From Cyclobacteriaceae bacterium (GTDB lineage: Bacteria > Bacteroidota > Bacteroidia > Cytophagales > Cyclobacteriaceae): 64,000 nt of DNA. The position numbers and the translations under genes are program-made. Each line of letters begins with the position of its first letter. Position 1 is the stretch's first letter. A model generated the notes under the pieces. It did no database searches, had not been told where the DNA came from, and saw nothing but the letters and a program-made list of their open reading frames with translations. The stretch is taken from contig JANQOR010000022.1 of assembly GCA_028285685.1 (NCBI GenBank), forward strand, positions 1-64,000, in the 5' to 3' direction. Shown here piece by piece: positions 1-7,601 of this stretch.

Positions 1-93
1 GTGGATACAAGTTTGCAACTTGTATGGCATGAGCAGTAACTACAAGATTCAAAGTTCTTGAGTGACAGCCACAAGTTGCAAACTTGCGGCAGC
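1..93 (+). mobile_element. internally deleted REP/Y1 element (MITE-like)
   Basis: This is a short copy of the element at 2651-3250. Its left end carries the hairpin ACAAGTT-TGC-AACTTGT (7-23) and its right end the hairpin CAAGTT-GCA-AACTTG (72-86), extended by GCC/GGC pairs to 68-90. The first ~52 bases match the left end of the full element and the last ~38 match its right end, so the transposase gene was lost by a single internal deletion near base 53. The window begins at the first base of the match, so sequence further left is unknown. It would need a transposase in trans to move. Confidence 0.75.
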
Positions 94-267
94 AAGGGGG
101 AGGTAGCCACCAATATGGCCTTCGACTATTACGAGTCAATGAGGATGGAGCTCATAGCAACAGGGATGTACAAGTTCTAGTAAAATTTAAGACCCAAGAA
201 GAAAGAAAGATCTTTTATTCGAATTATATTTTGAAACGTAATAATATGGATACTAAAATTAAAGTAA

Positions 268-759
268 ATGATAGGTAAAGTGGGAATTGGCATGTTGGCG
301 GTCTTATTGCTGCTTAATTGTAGTAGCAGTCAGGACAAGCAAAGTTCGTATGAAGAAATAGAATTTTATCAAGAGAGTTCTTTACTATTTGATTTCTTAA
401 ACTATTACAAGGAGGATTTTGGCGAGTACCCAAATGATTTACAGCAATTAATCAAACTATTTAAGGATGATACAGATTACTCAGGCGTGACCAAATCTAA
501 TATCAAGTCAAATATTACTGATCCATTTAGTGGCATGAATTACAAATATGTCTTAATTAACGATAATTCGTTCATTCTTTACTCTGTAGGACCTGATGGG
601 TTAGATGATAATACCGATATCATCAATGAATTTATGAAATCTGGAAAGGTTGTTTTCAGACATTTTGATAGAGATGTGTCTAAAGGTGATATTTTGATAC
701 ACCATTTGGAAAACGGAGAAGTAGTCAATGACTTTACAGATGTATCCAATTGGAAGTAA
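268..759 (+). CDS. lipoprotein with GspG-like C-terminal fold
   Basis: This 163-residue protein has a short hydrophobic signal ending in a lipobox (LLNC, Cys18), so it is probably an envelope lipoprotein. The rest contains a helix-like stretch followed by GEYPNDLQQL, then DPFSGMNYKYV and FILYSVGPDGLDDN. The pattern 'DPf.g..Y.Y ... y.lyS.GpDG..dn' is typical of the C-terminal part of GspG-type pseudopilins and related Bacteroidota lipoproteins. The pilin N-terminal helix is absent, so it is not a working pseudopilin. It sits in a repeat-rich area between a deleted Y1 element and a truncated transposase, where small cassette genes are common. The function is unknown. Confidence 0.7.
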   Translation: MIGKVGIGMLAVLLLLNCSSSQDKQSSYEEIEFYQESSLLFDFLNYYKEDFGEYPNDLQQLIKLFKDDTDYSGVTKSNIKSNITDPFSGMNYKYVLINDNSFILYSVGPDGLDDNTDIINEFMKSGKVVFRHFDRDVSKGDILIHHLENGEVVNDFTDVSNWK

Positions 760-765
760 CAACTC

Positions 766-805
766 ATGCTCGTTCGAGCTTGCAGCTAGGACTCGGGCAA
801 GCGTA
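766..805. repeat. REP-like palindromic sequence
   Basis: Just after the stop of the lipoprotein gene there is GCTCGTTCGAGC (GCTCG/CGAGC stem) followed by GCTTGC...GCAAGC. The short stems lie immediately upstream of a truncated Y1 transposase, which is where REP palindromes are usually found. The copy is degenerate and could be chance. Confidence 0.35.
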
Positions 806-863
806 GACGTTATGTAGTATTCGAAAACACATGGAGGAATATACCCAACACTAACTTTCTTGC

Positions 864-1106
864 ATGAGCAGAAAGTACAAGTTTTATAACAAAGAGGGTC
901 TATATTTTGTAAGTTTTGCAACAGTCTGCTGGATAGACGTATTTGTGAGGGAAGAGTATTTTAATTGTATAATTAAGAGCTTAGATTATTGTCGAAGAGA
1001 AAAGAATATGGAGATTTATTCTTATTGTCTGATGCCAAGTCATGTCCACTTAATTTTTAGAGCAAAGGATGCAAACCCTTACTTGAAGCGTTCATTGATA
1101 TTTTGA
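864..1106 (+). pseudogene. truncated REP-associated Y1 (RAYT-type) transposase
   Basis: The 80-residue frame begins MSRKYKFYNKEGLYFVSFATV and has the HUH metal-binding motif HVHLIF at about residues 60-65, closely parallel to the complete transposase at 2679-3224. Intact family members are about 180 residues and carry the catalytic tyrosine in a YIHNNPV-like motif near residue 140. Here the frame stops at residue 80, so the tyrosine is missing and the protein cannot be catalytic. After about residue 72 the reading changes, suggesting a frameshift or recombination junction into unrelated sequence. It probably represents a dead second element. Confidence 0.7.
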
Positions 1107-1115
1107 AGAAAAGAA

Positions 1116-1469
1116 ATGATACTACTTAACTCACTCTTCACTTCAATATATACATTTCTTAAGTACCTTGAAGGAGGCTTTTCAAATCAAACTGATGGAG
1201 CAAGGGCAAATGAAAGCATAGTTTTTGTTTCAGGGTTTCTGACTTTTAATGTTTTGTCAATTTGGCCCCGTTTACTTGAAAATAGCTTTTCATTTTGGTT
1301 CTTTTTGGTCTCATTCATTATTACCAATGGATTGATTTTCTATAAGGTTCAAGATTATAAAAGTGTAGTCTCCAGGAAATTGAACAATACATTTATCGGC
1401 TACATTTTATCTGCTTGCTATGTAATCGGTACAATTTTAGTCTTTATAAAAATCAAGGACTTGTTTTAG
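1116..1469 (+). CDS. small integral membrane protein, unknown
   Basis: This 117-residue protein has three likely membrane segments (roughly residues 35-50, 58-75 and 93-114) and a short charged loop between the second and third. No family was recognised. The start is uncertain because it lies ten bases after the end of the truncated transposase; part of the N-terminus may derive from that junction. It is followed by an orphan coding tail (1463-1579) and a lipoprotein gene, so it may be an immunity-like cassette gene, but that is inferred from context only. Confidence 0.45.
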   Translation: MILLNSLFTSIYTFLKYLEGGFSNQTDGARANESIVFVSGFLTFNVLSIWPRLLENSFSFWFFLVSFIITNGLIFYKVQDYKSVVSRKLNNTFIGYILSACYVIGTILVFIKIKDLF

Positions 1470-1579
1470 GTCTTGGCTACAAAGTAATTTGGGGTGATCG
1501 AAATGATCCAGATTCAGTTCGTATAGGTTCGCAAGACCCGACAATTAAACCTAAAATTATAAGGCGTGGAGATAACTAA
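1463..1579 (+). pseudogene. orphan C-terminal coding tail (toxin-module-like)
   Basis: One frame reads LGYKVIWGDRNDPDSVRIGS followed by QDPTIKPKIIRRGDN and a stop at 1577-1579. It has no start codon of its own and overlaps the GTG start of the next gene. Composition is typical of real coding sequence, and the short headless tail followed at once by a lipoprotein gene resembles a displaced polymorphic-toxin tail with its immunity gene. The toxin assignment is an inference; no domain was identified. Confidence 0.3.
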
Positions 1580-2333
1580 AAGAAAAGTGCCAATTCTATT
1601 AACTCTATTCATTTCAAGTTGTGGTTTTATTCATGAAAAAGTCGATACCATAGCAGAGGATGGAACCCGAATTATGTACACAAAGGAGTTTGGGCTGAAG
1701 GAAGGCTTATATCAACATTTCCATAAAAATGGTCAAGTGCGTTTTGAAGTTGAATTTGTAGGTGGAAACGCAGAAGGAGAAGGTAGATATTACGATAGTC
1801 TAGGACGGCTCGAAATGGTTGAAGTATTTAAAGAAGATACAGTGATATGGTCAACAGAATACCATGACAATGGAAACATTGAAGTGGTGGCAGGAAGACA
1901 GGGAGAATTGAGAAATGGCCCATTATTTCAAATGACTGAAAATGGAGATACTATTGCAACAGCCTATTTTGAACTGGATTCCACGAGGTATTTCAAAGCG
2001 TATGATATGCATGATGGAGAGTTGTTAGAATATTTCTTGGACTATAGACTAGGATTTCTCAATCTTGAAACAGATAGTATTTTGATCAAACTGGCTCATA
2101 GGTCACCCGATCCTAAGCTAGAGTGGAAGTTTGCACTTGGAGCATTCTCTGATGAGGAGATTGACAATTATGACTATGAAGATTCCTTTGTGAGTCTTAG
2201 TATGGAAGCCTACTATCTAGGCAGTTTTATTATGCATAGGTCAAAACTTGTAGATGGCAGAGTTAAGGGACTTATTGTTGAGTATGATGGAGATTATATT
2301 TTTCATACTCCTGTTGATGAAAAAATAGAATAA
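1566..2333 (+). CDS. YwqK/MORN-repeat lipoprotein, immunity-like
   Basis: The 255-residue product starts with GTG, has a lipobox at FISSC (Cys19), and then MORN-variant repeats such as EGLYQHFHKNGQVRFEVEF, EGRYYDSLGRLEMVEVF and WSTEYHDNGNIEVV at residues 45-125. These repeats define the YwqK-type antitoxin family, whose members often sit beside polymorphic toxins. The C-terminal half (130-255) is acidic and not recognised. The start codon overlaps an orphan coding tail upstream, consistent with a toxin-tail/immunity arrangement. A strong terminator follows at 2363-2391. Envelope location is likely; the immunity role is inferred. Confidence 0.75.
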   Translation: MEITKRKVPILLTLFISSCGFIHEKVDTIAEDGTRIMYTKEFGLKEGLYQHFHKNGQVRFEVEFVGGNAEGEGRYYDSLGRLEMVEVFKEDTVIWSTEYHDNGNIEVVAGRQGELRNGPLFQMTENGDTIATAYFELDSTRYFKAYDMHDGELLEYFLDYRLGFLNLETDSILIKLAHRSPDPKLEWKFALGAFSDEEIDNYDYEDSFVSLSMEAYYLGSFIMHRSKLVDGRVKGLIVEYDGDYIFHTPVDEKIE

Positions 2334-2362
2334 CAATCAATAACATTTCAACATTCAAGAAG

Positions 2363-2391
2363 CCCACCATCACGGTGGGTTTTTTGTTTTT
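2363..2391 (+). terminator. rho-independent terminator
   Basis: A perfect 6-bp stem CCCACC/GGTGGG with loop ATCAC (2363-2379) is followed by an uninterrupted T run and a second T run. It lies 30 bases after the stop of the YwqK-type lipoprotein gene. Confidence 0.85.
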
Positions 2392-2622
2392 GGGATAAAT
2401 CTGACTCCTCGTCTAAAAGATTTAGATGGATTGTCTACTTTTAGAACACATGAGAAAGCTACTCAAGGTAGAGGAGGTACTTCACAGGTTCTTGATCTTG
2501 ATAATCTAAAAAAACAAGGATTCACAATAATTGAAAGATCAGATGGACATGTTAGTATAAGGGCTCCAAGCTACCGCAAGTCTTCCAGCGTTGGTTCTAG
2601 CGGTTGCATGACTTGTGGGTAG
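2386..2622 (+). pseudogene. headless toxin-like C-terminal tail
   Basis: An open frame without a good start runs from within the terminator to 2622. It reads LTPRLKDLDGLSTFRTHEKA, then GRGGTSQVLDLDNL and HVSIRAPS; an internal ATG-less start at 2431 would give 63 residues. The 'dLdGLStF...qviDLd.L...GHvSiRp' pattern resembles the terminal domain of Rhs/polymorphic-toxin proteins, but I cannot name the family. The last ~17 codons lie in the REP sequence at 2565-2622, so the original C-terminus was replaced by the repeat. Confidence 0.45.
2565..2622. repeat. REP palindrome, copy A
   Basis: A 9-bp stem CCGCAAGTC (2573-2581) pairs with GACTTGTGG (2610-2618) with one G-T wobble. A nearly identical copy occurs at 7308-7361. 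In both places it lies about 35 bases upstream of the left end of a Y1 element, so the mobile unit may include this palindrome. Confidence 0.7.
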
Positions 2623-2650
2623 TCTACATTGGATATGCATTGGTATGACT

Positions 2651-3250
2651 GTGGATACAAGTTTGCAACTTGTATGGCATGAGCAGAAACTACAAGATTC
2701 AAAACCAGGACGGTATCTATTTCATAACTTTTGCTACAGTAGGTTGGGTAGATGTCTTTACCAGACAGATTTATCGTGATATTCTCTTAGCAAGTATCAA
2801 GTATTGCCAAAAAGAGAAGGGCTTAATCATCTATTGTTGGTGTATCATGAGTAATCATGTTCATATGATTGTAAGGTCCGAAGCAGGAGATTTGTCAGGC
2901 TCGATTAGGGACCTAAAGAAATTCACATCCAAGAAATGCCTGGAAGCTATGAATGAAGAAACTGAAAGTAGAAGAGAATGGATGTCGTCAATCTTTAGAA
3001 CAGCAGGTATGGGTAATAGTAACAATGTGAATTATCAGTTTTGGAGACAGGATAACAAGCCCATTGAATTGTTAAGCAATGAGGTGATGGATCAAAAAGT
3101 GGAATATATTCATAACAATCCAGTGGAGTCAGGTATTGTGGAGAATCCCGAAGAGTATCTTTACTCCAGTGCTCGGGATTATACAGGAATGAAGGGACTG
3201 TTGGAAATTGAATTTCTTGAGTGACAGCCACAAGTTGCAAACTTGCGGCA
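2651..3250 (+). mobile_element. complete REP-associated Y1 transposase element
   Basis: The element is bounded by a left hairpin (2657-2673, ACAAGTT-TGC-AACTTGT) and a right hairpin (3231-3245, CAAGTT-GCA-AACTTG, extended by GCC/GGC to 3227-3249), and encodes one HUH/Y1 transposase. Hairpin ends without target duplication are usual for IS200/IS605-like and RAYT elements, which move as single strands. Deleted derivatives at 1-93 and 7393-7483 share both ends. The exact outer boundaries are estimated from where similarity between copies stops. Confidence 0.75.
2679..3224 (+). CDS. REP-associated tyrosine (Y1/HUH) transposase
   Basis: This single-strand DNA transposase of the RAYT/TnpA-REP type has 181 residues from the ATG at 2679; an upstream TTG at 2670 would add three. 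The HUH motif is NHVHMIV (about residues 60-66) and the probable catalytic tyrosine is in EYIHNNPVESG (about residues 145-155), followed by the family-typical YLYSSARDY. Length matches intact members. I prefer the ATG because the truncated copy at 864 also begins with MSR. The gene is enclosed by hairpin ends and has deletion derivatives nearby, so it is probably the enzyme that mobilised them. Confidence 0.9.
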   Translation: MSRNYKIQNQDGIYFITFATVGWVDVFTRQIYRDILLASIKYCQKEKGLIIYCWCIMSNHVHMIVRSEAGDLSGSIRDLKKFTSKKCLEAMNEETESRREWMSSIFRTAGMGNSNNVNYQFWRQDNKPIELLSNEVMDQKVEYIHNNPVESGIVENPEEYLYSSARDYTGMKGLLEIEFLE

Positions 3251-3256
3251 GCTTGG

Positions 3257-3271
3257 GAGCAGTAACTACAA
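3257..3271. repeat. left-end remnant of a Y1 element
   Basis: The 15-mer GAGCAGTAACTACAA here is identical to bases 31-45 of the window, part of the left end of the deleted element. Its position just after the right hairpin of the full element suggests a former tandem copy of which only this trace remains. Confidence 0.4.
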
Positions 3272-3342
3272 AGCGAAAGCAATTGGCCATTAAATCATGA
3301 GCGTCAGAAGAATTGAGTTAAAAAAAACTGATTGACCTTAAA

Positions 3343-3807
3343 TCAAGGAGTATGAACCATCACCTTTAAAAATCCCGCAAGCCACATCACAGTTATAAAG
3401 AATAGCAAGAATCCATAGATGGCGTACTTCACCGAGTACTTTCCTTTCAGCCATCCTCTCCCTTTTTGCGGGCTCTCAGCAAAGATCAACTTGTACCCTC
3501 GCTTTGGGATGGTTAGGATACTAACCTCCGAACCAAAATGGTATTTGAGGACTTTTCTTAGATCTGCCACGGCACGGGTAAGTGATTCTTCATTCACAAT
3601 CGTGTCTTTCCAAATAGTGGAAACCAGATAATTCCTCGATACAACAGCACAAGCATTCGAACCCAAAGTGTACAATAGCTTGGAAAGACGCGGTTCCAAA
3701 AGCAGTTCTTTGTTTAGTGGGCTGTCCAGAATACCATATTCCTCTGACAGCTTCCATCGGCCGATTTCAATTCCATCGCTCACCTCGTCGATTGCTTCAA
3801 TTTTCAT
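3343..3807 (-). CDS. membrane-anchored winged-helix regulator (ToxR/CadC-like)
   Basis: The 154-residue protein has an OmpR/PhoB-type winged helix at about residues 15-110, including LSKLLYTLGSNACAVVSR, the recognition-helix region NEESLTRAVADLRKVL, and the wing IPKRGYKLIF. One membrane segment follows (about 128-150). The order DNA-binding domain, membrane helix, very short tail is that of ToxR/CadC-type one-component regulators, but the periplasmic sensor domain is nearly absent. It is divergent from the protease gene at 3927, which may be its target; no operator was identified. Confidence 0.8.
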   Translation of the reverse strand: MKIEAIDEVSDGIEIGRWKLSEEYGILDSPLNKELLLEPRLSKLLYTLGSNACAVVSRNYLVSTIWKDTIVNEESLTRAVADLRKVLKYHFGSEVSILTIPKRGYKLIFAESPQKGRGWLKGKYSVKYAIYGFLLFFITVMWLAGFLKVMVHTP

Positions 3808-3926
3808 TTTTTAAGGACTTTAATTTCACTTTTCTTTCAGGTATCCAGCTCACCAAACTTCCAGCTTTGCCCTCTCTAATTACGATAGAAAATCTATTGA
3901 ACAAACATTTTTAACATTCTTTAACC

Positions 3927-5087
3927 ATGAGAAAAATAAGCTTACTAATGTCCCTATTTCTTGTCGCACTAATCAGCCTGGGACAAATGAGGAGAAGTAC
4001 TGAAATCAATATACCTATGGATCTTTCCACCTCACGCCCCATCGTCGAGGTGATGATAGGGGACAAAGGGCCTTATAAGTTCATTTTTGATACCGGATCA
4101 GCAACGAATGTTCTGGACAAACAGTTAGCCGATGAGCTTGGTTTTGATGTAGTAGGGTCTGATGAGCTTAAAACTCAGGGACCACAACGTCTTACTTCTC
4201 AGCGTGTAGCCGTTTCCGGACTTGGCTTCCCGGGAACAAACATTTCGAAAGACGTGGAAATGAATGTTGTCGACTTACGCTCAATGCTGCCCGTCGACGG
4301 GGTGATGTCAAGCCTTTTCTTTAAAGAATTTTTACTAACTATCGACTACCCAAATTCAGTGCTCAATGTGGCATTGGGAGAGTTGGACGCTAATGAAAAA
4401 GGAGTTAGTTCGATCATCCAGAATCCCAGAACGATTAACTACAACTTGGAAGTTGATGGACTGGAAGTTGAGGCCCACCTTGATACAGGAAGCCCAGGAG
4501 GGTTCAGCCTTCCCCATTCCCTTAAGGACAAGCTGAAATTCAAAGATGGGCTAACCAAAGGTGGTGAGATACGAACACCAGTGGCGGGCTACCAGCCCTG
4601 GCATGCACAGCTAGATGGGAATATCAAAGTTGGAGACATGGTTTTTAGAAATCCTGACCTCTTACTGGTTGAAGGATTCGAGTATGCAAACCTTGGTTTT
4701 AAAGTGGCAAAGAACTTTCGAATCACAATTGACAGAAAAAATGGCTTGATCCGATTTGCGCAGGGTAAGTCTTCTGGTCCCAGAAAGACTAAAGTCAAGC
4801 GAGCAGCACAGCCGTCAGCATCTTACGGCGGAACGTATGAAGGTGACAGGAAGGTATTCAAGGATGATTCAGGTGTATGGAGTTATCAAAGGGCCGGTGC
4901 TCCGATTGCATTGCAGATGAGCGAATTAGAGAAAGATTATTACAAAATGGTGGTGCCTGGTCACGTCCGTGCACCCATGGAAATACCGAATATTCGGTTT
5001 TTGCGAAATGACGACGGAGAAGTGACAAGTATCGAAATGGTCTACAAAGAGCGAACAGACGGGCCCTTCAAAAAGCTAGCGAACTGA
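3927..5087 (+). CDS. secreted retropepsin-like aspartyl protease
   Basis: The 386-residue protein has a signal peptide (about residues 1-20) and two aspartyl-protease half-domains, each with its own catalytic motif: FDTGSA (Asp55) and LDTGSPG (Asp186). Two DTG motifs in one chain are expected for a pepsin-like or fused retropepsin-like (gag-asp/PDZ family) enzyme that needs no dimer. The tail (290-386) contains a small unrecognised region after a basic linker. It probably acts in the periplasm or at the surface. It is divergent from the ToxR-like regulator and convergent with the beta-helix gene. Confidence 0.85.
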   Translation: MRKISLLMSLFLVALISLGQMRRSTEINIPMDLSTSRPIVEVMIGDKGPYKFIFDTGSATNVLDKQLADELGFDVVGSDELKTQGPQRLTSQRVAVSGLGFPGTNISKDVEMNVVDLRSMLPVDGVMSSLFFKEFLLTIDYPNSVLNVALGELDANEKGVSSIIQNPRTINYNLEVDGLEVEAHLDTGSPGGFSLPHSLKDKLKFKDGLTKGGEIRTPVAGYQPWHAQLDGNIKVGDMVFRNPDLLLVEGFEYANLGFKVAKNFRITIDRKNGLIRFAQGKSSGPRKTKVKRAAQPSASYGGTYEGDRKVFKDDSGVWSYQRAGAPIALQMSELEKDYYKMVVPGHVRAPMEIPNIRFLRNDDGEVTSIEMVYKERTDGPFKKLAN

Positions 5088-5122
5088 GTTCCCGCATTTT
5101 TTCAAACCCCTCAGAGTCCTTA

Positions 5123-5162
5123 GCTGGTGCGAGCTTTAAACATAATGCAAGCTCGCACCAGC
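5123..5162. repeat. perfect 14-bp-arm inverted repeat
   Basis: GCTGGTGCGAGCTT (5123-5136) and AAGCTCGCACCAGC (5149-5162) are exact complements around a 12-base loop. There is no T run on either side, so it is not a canonical terminator, although it lies between convergent genes. The left arm and loop resemble 7197-7224 (TTAGCTGG.GCGAG.TTTA..CAT.ATGC), so it is probably a REP-type palindrome. Confidence 0.65.
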
Positions 5163-5203
5163 GTGTGAACATACACTTCGACGATTCACTTTGCTCTTGA
5201 CCT

Positions 5204-7060
5204 TCAATTTTTTACGAATTTCACTGTTTTCCAACGATTTTCCATTTCAAGCACGACAAGGTATATGCCTGGATAAAGGCCTCTTATGTCAATACGATTT
5301 TCTTGACTTGTTTGTCCTTTTTGGATCAAGGCACCTAGTTGGTCATAGATACTGAAGCCTACTACCTGTGGATATCCGACTACTAAATGATCCGAGGCTG
5401 GATTCGGATAGAGAATGAGAGCTGTATTATTGCTGATGCCTAGCACCGGCGGTACATTAAATTCGAATGCCCCAATATCCCACATATCTCCTTGCGGTCG
5501 GGAAGTTCCATCCTGATCTGATGCTATAGATTGGCCGTACAATTCCTCGTACGTTTCGTACACTGAGTGAACTGTTCCCTTGTCAATGAGTGGAGATTCT
5601 TCATTCTCCAGTCGAAAATCGTACATAGACACGTCTTTCAATAGCGGTTCACTTATGCCCCATGAATTCATCTCTTGCGAGAAAGAATCTTGAATAGCGG
5701 AAAGTGTATTTCCATCACCTGAACCAAAGTCAATATTTGCGTCACCATATAGGTTGAAATCTGATTGTGTCATTGCACGCACATTTGAATTTGCTACCCG
5801 CAAATCATATCCGGAACTTTGTGTTCTTCCGAAAAGTAGGTTGTTTGAAACTTCATAAGGACCATTTGTGGTCAGCTGTATGCCCGTGTCATAGTTGTAC
5901 AAAGTGTTATTGACTACTCCACCTGAAGATCCCCTAAAATGAATAGCAGCACCGGTAGAATATCCACTATTGGGATCCCAATTGACCAGGTCATTCGTAT
6001 GGATGTCGTAAACCACGTTTCCAACCAGCCAGACATCAGATCCACTAGTAGTGATTACTCCATACACGCTGGTTCCATAAATTTCATTGTTAACTACCCA
6101 AACACGGTTCGGCTCATTATGTATAACCACCACAGCCTCGGACCCTACTTCAGATTCCGTATGCCCGGCTAGCTCATTTTCCGTAATAAAAATGTCATCC
6201 GCCTCCTTCACGTCCACTGCATTTTCGTGATTGTCGTGAAAATAATTCTGACTGACATAGATATGTGTTGGTCGTTCAGCATCAGGTATTGATGCCGTTC
6301 CGACCTGAACACCATCACCGCCGAGGTGGTGATTGTGATTATTGAGGACCCAAACTCTATCCACATTTCGACCCGTGATCACCCCGTGGTAATCATTTTC
6401 CTCAGCTTCGGGACGATAGTCACCCAGGTGGTGCATTTCATTGTTGTAAATCACAATATCGTGAAACCTGTTGCCCGCACTACCTGTGATTCCAACTGCC
6501 GCGCTAAAGCCGACATCGGTCCCTGACCCTTCGAATTCGCAACTTCTTACCACCGCGTGATGGAGATGACTATTGTTATGTACTCGTAGTCCGATGTTTT
6601 TCCGATCCGTATCGTAATGTAGGTTTTCCAGAATCACGTATTGCCCCTTTACGATCGTTTCACCCCGTATGATGGGCTTATCAGAGGCATTTTCGCCACG
6701 CACCCAGACAGGATTTTCTTTTGTCCCCTCAGCTACGAAGATAATTTGTCCGCCTCCTGTATATGGTCCCCCGTGAATCTCAACGTATGCTCCCTCGCTG
6801 AACGTTATCTCTGGTATCGTTGCTCTGGGCTTATCTGGAAATCCAAATTCATTGTTAGCGTCTGTCGCATTAGAGCTGGTATTATCTACATAGTAAAAAT
6901 TCGGAACTTCAGTGCCTGGCCATCCATTGGGTGTGGCAGGCGCAATTTCCTTCAGGCCAAAGTCGGGTGATGGTATTCCGACCTGGCCGAAGGATTGCAT
7001 GCTAATAAGCAGTAGGACTGCCACTGCACTAGATAGTGAGATCTGGTGTATTGATTTCAT
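5204..7060 (-). CDS. secreted right-handed beta-helix protein with T9SS type A tail
   Basis: The 618-residue protein has a signal peptide ending near SFGQ (residue 26), a long parallel beta-helix region (about residues 90-480) with recurring strands such as VYNNEMHHLGDY, WVLNNHNHHLG, VSQNYFHDNHENAVDVKEA and WLVGNVVYDI, and a C-terminal sorting domain (about 545-618) with LYPNPASDHL, YDQLGALIQKG and LYPGIYLVVL. The tail is the type A signal for the type IX secretion system, so the protein is exported to the surface or medium. Beta-helix proteins of this shape are often polysaccharide lyases or adhesins; no catalytic motif was identified. The final LYPGIYLV and the KFVKN end are typical of the sorting domain. 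Confidence 0.88.
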   Translation of the reverse strand: MKSIHQISLSSAVAVLLLISMQSFGQVGIPSPDFGLKEIAPATPNGWPGTEVPNFYYVDNTSSNATDANNEFGFPDKPRATIPEITFSEGAYVEIHGGPYTGGGQIIFVAEGTKENPVWVRGENASDKPIIRGETIVKGQYVILENLHYDTDRKNIGLRVHNNSHLHHAVVRSCEFEGSGTDVGFSAAVGITGSAGNRFHDIVIYNNEMHHLGDYRPEAEENDYHGVITGRNVDRVWVLNNHNHHLGGDGVQVGTASIPDAERPTHIYVSQNYFHDNHENAVDVKEADDIFITENELAGHTESEVGSEAVVVIHNEPNRVWVVNNEIYGTSVYGVITTSGSDVWLVGNVVYDIHTNDLVNWDPNSGYSTGAAIHFRGSSGGVVNNTLYNYDTGIQLTTNGPYEVSNNLLFGRTQSSGYDLRVANSNVRAMTQSDFNLYGDANIDFGSGDGNTLSAIQDSFSQEMNSWGISEPLLKDVSMYDFRLENEESPLIDKGTVHSVYETYEELYGQSIASDQDGTSRPQGDMWDIGAFEFNVPPVLGISNNTALILYPNPASDHLVVGYPQVVGFSIYDQLGALIQKGQTSQENRIDIRGLYPGIYLVVLEMENRWKTVKFVKN

Positions 7061-7196
7061 TAATTAAAACTATGGTTTGAGCCCTTCAAGCCCAACTGTT
7101 CTGAGAATCTGAATACCGGAAGTATACCAAGAGGGGTGCTGAAGCTCTTCCCACGCCACTGCAGGTGAACTTTGCCGACGTATGACGGGCGACACT

Positions 7197-7243
7197 TAGC
7201 TGGCGCGAGGTTTATGCATGATGCCAGTTGGAGCTTTCAGCTC
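7197..7243. repeat. degenerate REP palindrome
   Basis: Bases 7197-7224 resemble the left arm and loop of the inverted repeat at 5123-5162, and GGAGCT-TTC-AGCTC (7230-7243) forms a small hairpin. The 540 bases between the genes ending at 7060 and 7599 hold this, another REP copy (7308-7361), a deleted Y1 element and a long hairpin (7538-7601), and no convincing gene. Confidence 0.4.
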
Positions 7244-7307
7244 GAACTCAATAGAAAATGAAAAATCCTGATCAGTTTTGGCCAGGGTTTCCTGATTTGG
7301 TTTAGCC

Positions 7308-7361
7308 CCAAGCTACCGCAAGTCTTCCAGCGTTGGTTCTAGCCAAGGCATGACTTGTGGG
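7308..7361. repeat. REP palindrome, copy B
   Basis: This matches copy A (2565-2622): CCAAGCTACCGCAAGTCTTC and the following CAGCGTTGGTTCTAGC are shared, and so is GCATGACTTGTGGG. The CCGCAAGTC/GACTTGTGG stem is conserved while the loop has diverged, as expected for a structure under selection or recently copied. Confidence 0.7.
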
Positions 7362-7392
7362 CAGTCTGCATTGGAGACGGATTGGTAAAGAC

Positions 7393-7483
7393 TGTGGATA
7401 CTAGTTTGCATCTTGTAAAGCATGAGGTTATTGGAAATTGGATTTATTGAGTGACATCTACAAGTTGCAAACTTGCGGCAGCT
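7393..7483 (+). mobile_element. second deleted Y1 element, left hairpin decayed
   Basis: The sequence starts GTGGATACTAGTTTGCATCTTGT, a mutated version of the left hairpin, and ends with the intact right hairpin CAAGTT-GCA-AACTTG (7461-7475). About 40 bases of the right side, including the codons for the transposase C-terminus, are retained. The deletion junction differs from that of the copy at 1-93, so the two arose independently. Confidence 0.65.
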
Positions 7484-7537
7484 AGGGTGCTCTGAAAATA
7501 TTGCAGGTCTCGTTTAGAGTAACTAACTTGTTGTTTA

Positions 7538-7601
7538 GAGCCGGTTGGTTTCCCCACGCTCGCAAGGGGGTCGGGGAGAAGAAAGGAGACCGGCTCTTTT
7601 A
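7538..7601 (+). terminator. long hairpin, possible terminator
   Basis: AGCCGGT (from 7538) pairs with ACCGGCT (ending near 7597), and an inner TTTCCCC region pairs imperfectly with GGGGAGAAGAAA. It is followed on the plus strand by CTTTTATT. It lies at the 3' end of the pentapeptide gene, which is on the other strand, so it may act in both directions. No plus-strand gene upstream clearly needs it. Confidence 0.4.

Noticed and set aside
84-278. 64-codon open frame at the left edge
   Set aside because: The start lies in the right end of the deleted Y1 element and the frame overlaps the lipoprotein start; other frames here look equally coding. It may be a fragment, but no gene can be supported.
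601-921. 106-codon open frame on the minus strand
   Set aside because: It runs antisense through the lipoprotein gene and the truncated transposase; composition is that of a shadow frame.
5123-5162. Terminator between convergent genes
   Set aside because: The stem is perfect but no T run follows on either strand, and a related sequence occurs elsewhere; a REP palindrome explains it better.
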